Position numbers and translations under genes: made by a program. This document shows positions 43,401-50,400 of a DNA stretch of 51,677 nucleotides, one piece after another. A model generated the notes under the pieces. It saw only the letters and a program-made list of their open reading frames with translations. It was not told where the DNA came from and did no database searches. The stretch lies in NCBI GenBank assembly GCA_024697425.1, contig JAILFT010000112.1, forward strand, positions 1 to 51,677, given 5' to 3'. The stretch's first letter is position 1. Every line of letters starts with the position of its first letter. The DNA comes from Butyrivibrio sp. (GTDB lineage Bacteria > Bacillota > Clostridia > Lachnospirales > Lachnospiraceae).

Positions 43401-45852
43401 CATACTCATAAATGACATTTCCGTTATTGGGAAGAACAATCTTCTCTTCTCTGCCTGATATGTTGTAGCTTACTCTTGTGGTTCTGTTGTCCTCATCGGT
43501 GTAGGAAACAGGTTTTCCAAGAATTCCATATTCCCAGGTCTTCCTTGTTCCATCCGGATTAATTACAGCAGATACTTTTCCCAGCCTGTTATACTCATAA
43601 GCAGTTACATTTCCCTCCGGATCGGTAACTCTTGTAAGATTATCTGCCTCATCAAATTCGTATCTGGTTACAGCACCGTAAGCATCCTTCGTTGCTACAA
43701 CTCTTCCAAGGTCGTCACACTCATATTCGGTCTTTACGCCATTGGCATCCACAATAGTACTAATATTGCCGCGCTCATCATAAGATAACACAATAAGGGT
43801 ATTCTCTTCCCCGCGAATGGCAACAACCCTGCCGTCTTCATAGTCCATACGGACTTTATTTCCTGCGGGATTGGTTACAGAATACAGATTCCCCTCCATA
43901 TCGTAGGTGAATTTATAGGCATTGCCATCCGCATCCTTTTTGGAATAAAGTCTTCCTTCGGCGTTATAGGTATAAAACTCACTATAGCCTTCCGGTCCGA
44001 TAATGCCGGTTAAATGACCTCTGTTATCATAGGTGTATCTGGTGGTGAAGCCATTTTTGTTAGTATAAGAGGTCTTCTGTCCTCTGGAATTATAAGTAAA
44101 TCTCTCCTTGATTCCCTGCTCAGGGTATAGTGTTCCCACATGACGTCCCAATTCATCGGACAAGTAATCCACCTTCAATCCATTGGGCTCCAGTGCATGT
44201 GTTATGTGTTCTTTATCATCGTAAGAGAAATTATAAACTCCCCCGTCCGGCATGGTCTGGCGAATAATTCTGTGAGCTGTGTCATACTCGTTTACCACAC
44301 CAACTACACCATCGGGTCTTACCGATGACGCAATCAGTCCGTCTTCAGTGTAAGTATATGATCTTACCTGTCCGTTTGCTGATACTATCGAAGTAAGCCT
44401 TAAGGGATCCGTAGAATCTTCGTATCTGTAAGAAACTTCTCTGCCTGCATGATCCTTCACCTTTACCAAAAGTCCGGCTTCATTATAGGACAAGGCAAAA
44501 AAGCTACCTTCCTTAGTCACAATCTTTATCGGAAGCGGAATATTTTCAGTAGTACCTTGACTGTTTTTCTTTGCGAATATATTGTATTCAACAATAGTGT
44601 GCTTTATGTTGTTTTTTCCAAAGGCAACTATAAAGCCATCCTTATCAAATTCCTTATAATCACCGTTATCAAAAACAATCTTATAGCCGGTCTCAGATTC
44701 TGTTAATATTCCCGGTTCACCATGGATCTCCATAAAAACTTCATCGGAGCCGAGCTTTACCTTTTCATATGTGCCTTCCTTACCGTCTCCAAACAGAAGT
44801 TTGAAGCCATCGTCCGTTTTTGAAAGATGCTCTTCAAAATTAAGAGTCCATCCCTTTCCAAGCACACCTATTCTTTCAGACAAGGCATTATAGAATCGGG
44901 TCACAGAAACGGATTTACGTCCCATAATAGTAAGGTCATTATATCTGCTTACAAAGTTACCGTTGTTCATATTTATGGGATCATATTTATATACCTGACA
45001 CCTTGGAACGTCACCATTCAGATATGCAGTGTATGTATCTATATAATCCTTATATTGATTGAGAGTATCCTTATCACCGGTTTCAATATTGTTCAGTTTG
45101 TCTTCATATGTTCCCGGATCAAATACTCCATCCCCGAGGTTATTGATTATATTATCCAGCGTGGTATTTACAGCCAGTATTAAATCTTCAAATTCGCCTT
45201 CAGAGAAATCATCATTATGTGCTTCAATGAAGTCCAAAAATTGATCTCTGAAAGTCTTTACAAATCCGTCACCGGTATCCTTTTTCGCGAAATCGTCAAA
45301 CCACTCCTTCAAACCATCATATTCAGGTTCTGTCACCGACAATCCTGCAGTGACATCGCAATTATCTATAACCTCCTTTGCATCATCTCTAAGTCCCTTT
45401 ATTGTTTCTGCATAAGAAATAAAAGTCGAATTGTACCCGGAAAAATCAGCAATGACGCTATTAAGTTTTGAGGTCTTTATTATCGCAGTATCATATTCAT
45501 CCAGCTCATCTCTGAACGCCTTAACCAGAGGAATACTGGATTCAAATCCTACTCCCTGCATCATCCCCTGAAGTATCTGCACTGCTCTTACAGTTTCAAC
45601 AAGCGCATTGTACACCTTATCGTTCATAAATTGTTTAGATGCAACCGCTTCGGTTCCGGTATGATCATCGTCATTTATGAATGCCTGCAGTCCTGTTCCA
45701 AGCGCAGTGGACTGCAGATTAAATACTGAAAGCTGAGTAAAGCAATTGTCAAAAAATTCTATTATCTTGGCCTGATCCCACCACTGGTCATCATCCCCTC
45801 CTGTGGAATCTCTGTTTATGGCTTCTTTTACATAAGTCTCATTTTCGCTCAC
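40453..45852 (-). CDS. LXG-like/Rhs polymorphic toxin, type VII secretion effector
   Basis: 1799 residues. The N-terminal 270 residues are helical and LXG-like (LQAFINDDDHTGTEAVASKQ), a type VII targeting domain. Next is a DUF6531 module (DPINMNNGNFVSRYNDLTI, about 291) and a long series of YD/Rhs repeats (about 430-1560) expected to form a cocoon. The core ends with RYYDPVTGRFNGEDTL; the usual DPxG motif after it reads QDLNGM, so self-cleavage may be altered. The last 192 residues are variable: a Gly/Ala-rich segment (GAVVGAVYGAGSEI, AAVGGAVGGAVTAATG) then a helical end. No nuclease or other catalytic motif is visible. It starts at GTG 45852 after AGGAG. Confidence 0.9.
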   Translation of the reverse strand: MSENETYVKEAINRDSTGGDDDQWWDQAKIIEFFDNCFTQLSVFNLQSTALGTGLQAFINDDDHTGTEAVASKQFMNDKVYNALVETVRAVQILQGMMQGVGFESSIPLVKAFRDELDEYDTAIIKTSKLNSVIADFSGYNSTFISYAETIKGLRDDAKEVIDNCDVTAGLSVTEPEYDGLKEWFDDFAKKDTGDGFVKTFRDQFLDFIEAHNDDFSEGEFEDLILAVNTTLDNIINNLGDGVFDPGTYEDKLNNIETGDKDTLNQYKDYIDTYTAYLNGDVPRCQVYKYDPINMNNGNFVSRYNDLTIMGRKSVSVTRFYNALSERIGVLGKGWTLNFEEHLSKTDDGFKLLFGDGKEGTYEKVKLGSDEVFMEIHGEPGILTESETGYKIVFDNGDYKEFDKDGFIVAFGKNNIKHTIVEYNIFAKKNSQGTTENIPLPIKIVTKEGSFFALSYNEAGLLVKVKDHAGREVSYRYEDSTDPLRLTSIVSANGQVRSYTYTEDGLIASSVRPDGVVGVVNEYDTAHRIIRQTMPDGGVYNFSYDDKEHITHALEPNGLKVDYLSDELGRHVGTLYPEQGIKERFTYNSRGQKTSYTNKNGFTTRYTYDNRGHLTGIIGPEGYSEFYTYNAEGRLYSKKDADGNAYKFTYDMEGNLYSVTNPAGNKVRMDYEDGRVVAIRGEENTLIVLSYDERGNISTIVDANGVKTEYECDDLGRVVATKDAYGAVTRYEFDEADNLTRVTDPEGNVTAYEYNRLGKVSAVINPDGTRKTWEYGILGKPVSYTDEDNRTTRVSYNISGREEKIVLPNNGNVIYEYDLLGNITKLTDPDGIATAYTYDKAGNILTINKEGKVDIDGVKESVQVNAYSYDGLGRIKNETDGNGNVTAYEYDTRGNLTKVITPNGGETTREYDFAGRLVKETDPLGRETLYSYDKGGRLKTITDSYGVITENTYEKNRLAKVTRKADGEEITVVSYEYEEAGRISKETQTDGFEVTYSYTPNGNIREAKGSNGRTVAYTFDKLGRVESLNDGGKVTYYTYTGTGKLKSVTDPLGNRTEYTYDELDLLCKVERFGTENADTSEDSRLPGVDNEGHVTVYEHSLGGNIISATDALGQKDTYTYDVLGKLKTHIDRDGFETVYTRDNNGNITGINYSDGKRVTMSYNALNILQEVQDHLGLTRIESDILGRKTGVTDYKGRTVGYEYGPYDYRSALIYPDGKRAEYSYDSFGRLISLKDTSSDEAISYSYDAAGRLSERVFPNGTASQMEYYQGGLLKSLTNTDKQGVLDSFNYNYESGLLTDVARTRRDMEALSGSYHYEYDGVGRLIQSTLNGELRASYQYDAFGNRTAMTEADARTSYEYDVLDRLIRTTITGVDGTELKNSYSYDKRGNQTAVTSGDIIRKTFSYDATGKMVSSTDVEKGDISYSYNGLGFRVEQVRPEEKIEYLCDISRAYFNMLERTINGQTESFVYDNNVVSMSKGGDNYYYLMDELGSTMYLTGTDGLTVNAYAYDDFGRRVDPNTGRRANSVSGNRHAYTKSGNVIQPFAFIGYQEDEVSDLCYAQARYYDPVTGRFNGEDTLRGINTCGDSHNRYLYCLNIPTIYQDLNGMWIQIAIGAVVGAVYGAGSEIVSSLIAGEKPTLQGVVCAAVGGAVGGAVTAATGNPVAGAAAGSVTTDLLNNATDYIQGDKQFTKENVLKDVENMALHAGTSMATAYLGQKAGELVGEIVLDPLEKAGYDVVDDLLEFSLEGAKKFFANGGVYIAYEFVSGIPGLVIDTAWSVLFKCIDNSGAANGDKLVLQC

Positions 45853-45907
45853 CTTTTTATCGCTCCTAGCTTATTCTTCTCATATTCATATTATTGATTG
45901 ATCTTCA

Positions 45908-46261
45908 TCAGCCACCTTGCTGGGATGCTGCATCTGCCAATTCTTTTGCCTTATTTTGATCAACCTTGTTCACGTAGTTCGTTTCTACGTTCTTCATCAA
46001 TTGAACCACTAATACCTGAGCAGCCATAAACTTTTTAATAGTATCAATAACTCTATGGTCGGCCGTTGCATAATCCGGAATAACCGCATTATGATTGGCA
46101 TTAGTATCCGGTTCTACGTAGTCCGTATCTTCCAGCAACCCTGCGCTGCTTGTTTCAATAAGGCCCATGTATGTCTCATATGTGTCTGTATCCATCTTAA
46201 TTGGATCTGCAAACTCTGCAGGAGCTGCAGTATAAGCAGGTTCTTGTTTCTCTGCACCCAT
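45908..46261 (-). CDS. Small acidic helical protein of the type VII island
   Basis: 117 residues, from ATG 46261 after AGAGGTGATTAAAA. A Pro/Ala/Thr-rich N-terminus is followed by two helical stretches (DTYETYMGLIETSSAGLL and DTIKKFMAAQVLVVQLMKNV). No family is recognised with confidence. Its place between a DUF5082-like gene and the toxin gene matches that of LXG-associated helper proteins, which bind the LXG domain and guide it to secretion; this role is inferred from position. Confidence 0.7.
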   Translation of the reverse strand: MGAEKQEPAYTAAPAEFADPIKMDTDTYETYMGLIETSSAGLLEDTDYVEPDTNANHNAVIPDYATADHRVIDTIKKFMAAQVLVVQLMKNVETNYVNKVDQNKAKELADAASQQGG

Positions 46262-46281
46262 TTTTAATCACCTCTCTTTTA

Positions 46282-46680
46282 TCACAGTCTATCCAGTTCA
46301 GACTGTAGATCCCCTATTTTTTTCTCAAGTTTTTCTATGGCCTTGCCTATATCAGTCATTACCGATGTTACAAGACTCTGATAAGTCCCAAGTCCCAGTC
46401 CTATTGTTATTCTCTTTTGCTCAGCAGCATCATATTGCTTGCCTTGCCAGTCTAACTCTCCTCCTGAGAGATCATAAGGTTCGATTATTGGATTAGTTAC
46501 ATTATCCGTAATACCATCCTGATTTTTTGATATCTCATCCTTTATGGTTTCCAGTTGCGCTTTTATTCCGCTATAGTAGTCTATCTGTACTTGAAGCTCA
46601 GCTTTTCTGGCTGCATTAGGATCCTCTTCTACTGGGCTTGATCCGCCACCACCTATCTGATCATTTATTTCCGCTGACAT
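46282..46680 (-). CDS. WxG-bearing coiled-coil protein, DUF5082-like
   Basis: 132 residues from ATG 46680 with GGAGG 8 nt upstream; an in-frame ATG at 46701 precedes that ribosome binding site and is not used. Two helices (AELQVQIDYYSGIKAQLETIK and about 90-132) flank a turn with DWQGKQYD, a WxG motif. The arrangement resembles DUF5082/YwqH proteins of LXG toxin operons in Bacillus. Probably a secretion partner or chaperone of the Rhs effector. Confidence 0.75.
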   Translation of the reverse strand: MSAEINDQIGGGGSSPVEEDPNAARKAELQVQIDYYSGIKAQLETIKDEISKNQDGITDNVTNPIIEPYDLSGGELDWQGKQYDAAEQKRITIGLGLGTYQSLVTSVMTDIGKAIEKLEKKIGDLQSELDRL

Positions 46681-46744
46681 ATGTTTTTCCTCCGTTTTCA
46701 TTATGTGATCCCTGATGATTCAGTATCATGAAATGCACCGGGTA

Positions 46745-46775
46745 GCTTTGACACCGCCCGGCACCGCTTTTATAT
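46745..46775 (-). other. GC-rich hairpin between two WXG-type genes
   Basis: On the minus strand GTGCCGGG and CCCGGTGC lie about 15 nt apart and can pair over the CCGGG core. There is no U-run. It could lower transcription past the abundant WXG100 genes or stabilise their mRNA; weakly supported. Confidence 0.35.
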
Positions 46776-46790
46776 GTAAGGTAATTGATA

Positions 46791-47090
46791 TCAACCTTCG
46801 TATGAAAGCCCTCTTGAAGCCTGATCATCGATAGAGCTCAGGTTCTGAGAAGATGTATTTACATTGCTTCCTGTCTGATCAAGAGTATCTACGAACTTGT
46901 TCAGATCTGCATCGAGCGCGTAATAAGTATCTGTAAGGGTAGTTGATGCTGTTCCGTATGTACCCTGTGCGATAGTATCTACTACATCCTTAAGGCTCTT
47001 AAGTGTTGTACCAAGATCTGATGCAAAATTCTGAAGTTGCTGTGCGCTCTGAGCAATCGCCTCGACGTCACCTCTGATTACTGCTGACAT
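46791..47090 (-). CDS. WXG100-family-like protein lacking the Trp
   Basis: 99 residues, helix-turn-helix pair. The turn reads QGTYGTAS, so the usual WxG is TYG. The C-terminal part (SSQNLSSIDDQASRGLSYEG) is Ser/Asn-rich. Length, predicted fold and neighbours support an Esx-type secreted protein that may dimerise with the WXG100 protein encoded just upstream. It starts at ATG 47090 behind AAAGGAG. Confidence 0.85.
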   Translation of the reverse strand: MSAVIRGDVEAIAQSAQQLQNFASDLGTTLKSLKDVVDTIAQGTYGTASTTLTDTYYALDADLNKFVDTLDQTGSNVNTSSQNLSSIDDQASRGLSYEG

Positions 47091-47108
47091 ATTAATTCTC
47101 CTTTCAAA

Positions 47109-47405
47109 TTAGTTTCCTGCGCCGTAAGCGCTTGCGCCCTTACTTGCGGCTTCGACATAGCTTTCCTTAACATCATCAACCCACTTGTAGATTTTTCTAA
47201 CTTCTACAGCCATCTGGGTCATCTTTGTAGAGATGTCATTGATAAGGTTTACGGCAGCATCTGCTTCTTCGCCTTCCCAGCAATCCTGAAGAGGCTGCTG
47301 AAGCTTGCCAACGCCCTCTGTGAGGTCGTCGAGCTTAACCGCTCCGCTTTCCAGTGTAACGAGCTGAGACTCAATCTCACTGATGTCCATACCTGTCATT
47401 CCCAT
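47109..47405 (-). CDS. WXG100 family type VII secretion protein
   Basis: 98 residues from ATG 47405; GGAGGA ends 8 nt upstream, and an earlier in-frame ATG at 47420 overlaps that ribosome binding site. Helical hairpin with the WxG turn in DCWEGEEADAAVN, and a C-terminal tail AASKGASAYGAGN. Typical EsxA-like size. It is the first gene after essC and is probably a secreted substrate and structural partner of the machine. Confidence 0.92.
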   Translation of the reverse strand: MGMTGMDISEIESQLVTLESGAVKLDDLTEGVGKLQQPLQDCWEGEEADAAVNLINDISTKMTQMAVEVRKIYKWVDDVKESYVEAASKGASAYGAGN

Positions 47406-47426
47406 GTTCTTTTCCTCCATTCTTTT

Positions 47427-50400
47427 TTAGTTATCAATCGGCGTTTTTATCCTCTTGATACTTGAGTTGTTTATGTAAAATGCATCACCAACGCCTGCCT
47501 TGGTCTTAACGGCTGTCACTATCTGGCTTGGAATAGTCAGAAGAGATATGTCTCTGATATTCTCAAACATTACCAGGCTTCCGCTGTCCCTAAGCAGCCT
47601 CAGTACCGGATTTGATACCGAAGTAACCGGAACGTTGTCTACATCGGTGAACATAATGCATACCTTTGATTCCATTAAGCTAGCTGTCAATTCCTTGAAC
47701 TGCTCAAATACATTCTCGTCCTTTCGGATAACCTCAAGAACCTGCTTGTTTCCTACAACCAGCATGATAAGCGGATCTGCAATTGCCCTGGTGGGATCCT
47801 CCTTGTATTCCTGCTTACGTGTCTGTGTGATGCCACTGATCGTTTCAATCGCATCGATGACATCCATAGGATTGAAGGAGTAGGATACAACTCCATCCCC
47901 GTTTTTAAACTCTCCAAGGAACTTATCCTGAGAATCTATGATATACAGGTCAGTCTTTGACTTGGCCTGGCTAGCTACTACTTTGCTCATTACATACTTA
48001 ATGAACCTGTCTTTTCCAAGATCTTTTCTTCCTGCGATACCAATCATATGACCTGCAGCGAATTCGAAGTAAGCAGGCAAAGTATTGGAATAACTAAGAC
48101 CGATGATCAGCTTATACTCATCCACATCATTACTTCCGAATCTGCGAACCAGATACTTATCATTAAGCTCTGCAGGAACATACCTGACTTGCTCGGCTTT
48201 CTCCGCACCGTATTTTGCATTGGTCTTCTCAATGTACTCTTTGATCTTGGCAATTCTCTCAACCTCTTTTCCGGTGGAGAATGCAATATAGGACTGGAAC
48301 TCCTTACACTCGGTTCCAAAGGTTGTAACTCCTCGTCCGGGAACTTCGTCGGGATAGACCTTACAACGATCGAGAAGAAGCGGATACTGTCCTCTGTCGT
48401 TACAGTGAAGGGCTATCTTGAAGGAGAAGTTAGTCATAAGCTTATAGCCAATTCCCGCCATCTGCTGGTTGGTGATAACAACTGAAATACCGTTGGCAAC
48501 ACCGTCTCGGCAGATTGTAAGGATACTGTCCTCATAATTGGGGAAAGTAGCTCTCATGACCGTGTAGTTCTCGATGATCAGGATTATCTGAGGCTCGTCC
48601 TTAAATCCTGCCTCGCGGTAAGATCCGAAGGAACTGAGTCCCTTTGATGAAAGAAGACGTCTTCTCTCATCAATCTTATTGATCATCATCTCTATCAGAT
48701 TCTTAAGCTTGTCCTCTTCAGTGATGGTTACAACACTTCCCACATGATTGAGGTCTTCAAATACTCTGAGGATCATGGAAGCAAAGTCTATGATATAGAT
48801 GTTTACTTCCTTTGGTGAGTACTTGGTAGTCAGACCCATAATCATGCTCTGCAAAAGAGTTGTCTTTCCACTGAGGGAGGAACCAAGGATAAACGCATGG
48901 TTCCTTGTAAAGTCAAGCTCAAACTCGTCCTGAGCCTGTCTGTCGGGATCATCGTAAATACCGATAGGGACTGTGATATCTGTCTCTTTGATCTCGAGGT
49001 TCTCAGGATAAGGAATAACTTCCTCAAGAGGAGGCAGACATATGTCTGGCAGCTTAGGTATCTGAGCATTCTTGCAGTAATCTGCCACATACTCAACCAC
49101 CGCATCCAGCTGAGTCATTGATGCCTCGCTCTTCTCAGGCTTCTGCTCGTAGAGAACAGTTCTTTTGCCTGAAAGATCCACTCTGCTGATCTTGAACTTC
49201 CTTCTGGCATTAGTACTCTGCACAAAGGCAGGAGCCCCACTGTAGGCCGACTGGAAAAGATCGAATATCTCGTTGTTACCAACCTGAAGATAAGCTCGTC
49301 CGGGCTCTCTGATCTCTGCGGCCAGAGGTGAGTGAAGCACTTCATTGGAATCACTCTTATCCTGTACCTTCAGACAGAGTTTAAACTTGGAGTTACTCCA
49401 GATCTGGTCGTTAACGACACCGGCCGGCTTCTGGGTTGCAAGTATCAGGTGAACACCAAGGCTTCGTCCGATACGGGCTGTGGAGATAAGCTCCTTCATG
49501 AACTCAGGCTGATCAGCCTTAAGCTCAGCAAACTCGTCTACCAACAGGATAAGGTGCGGAAGCGGAACCTCCGCTTTGCCTTCCTTGTAGAGCTTTATAT
49601 AGTTATCTATCTGGTTAACTTCGTATTTTGCAAACAGTGCCTGTCTCTTCAAGAGCTCTGCCTTGATTGACTTAAGGGATCTGTCGATCTGCTTACCATC
49701 AATATTTGTAATGGCGCCGTTTAAGTGAGGCAGGTTTTTAAATTGGTTTGCCATTCCGCCGCCCTTAAAGTCGATGATGATGAAGCTCACATCATAAGGG
49801 TGGAAAAGAGTTGCTATTGAGAGGATATACGACTGCATGATCTCAGACTTACCGGAACCGGTAGTACCGGCCACAAGTCCGTGAGGTCCGTGGTACTTCT
49901 CGTGAAGGTCAAGGGCAATGATCTCATCTCCGCTCTTAACTCCGAGAGGCGCAGCCATGCTCTCATAAACCTTTGATTTTGCCCATCTCTCTTCAAGATT
50001 CAGGTCATATGCACTCATGATGCCAAGGAGTTGATAGAAGGAAATGTTCTTGGTAAGAGTGCTCTCAAGGCTGAGCTCTTTGATATAAACAGGAGCAAGC
50101 TTCTTGGCGCAGCCTCTTGCCACATCCATGGAAATATGGTTGTAATCAAAGTACTGAATATCTGTACCATCCTTGATATCCTGAACAAATCCGTGATTCT
50201 TGTCAGGCTCAAGGAACACTCTCTTGTCACAGGCGTTATGTAGCAATTCCTCATATTCCTCAAAGAATATGAAAGAGAATCCAAGATCATTAGCACGTTT
50301 AACAAACTCTTTTACCGGATGCTCCATGAACTTCTCAGAGCGATAAACATAAACAACAAAGTGGGCAAATGCTCCTCTTTCTTTATCTCTTATGGTTTCT

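Noticed and set aside
41100-44700. Rhs/YD repeats as DNA-level tandem repeats or CRISPR-like array
   Set aside because: The periodicity is at protein level (YD motifs) with diverged DNA; units are not identical and spacers are absent.
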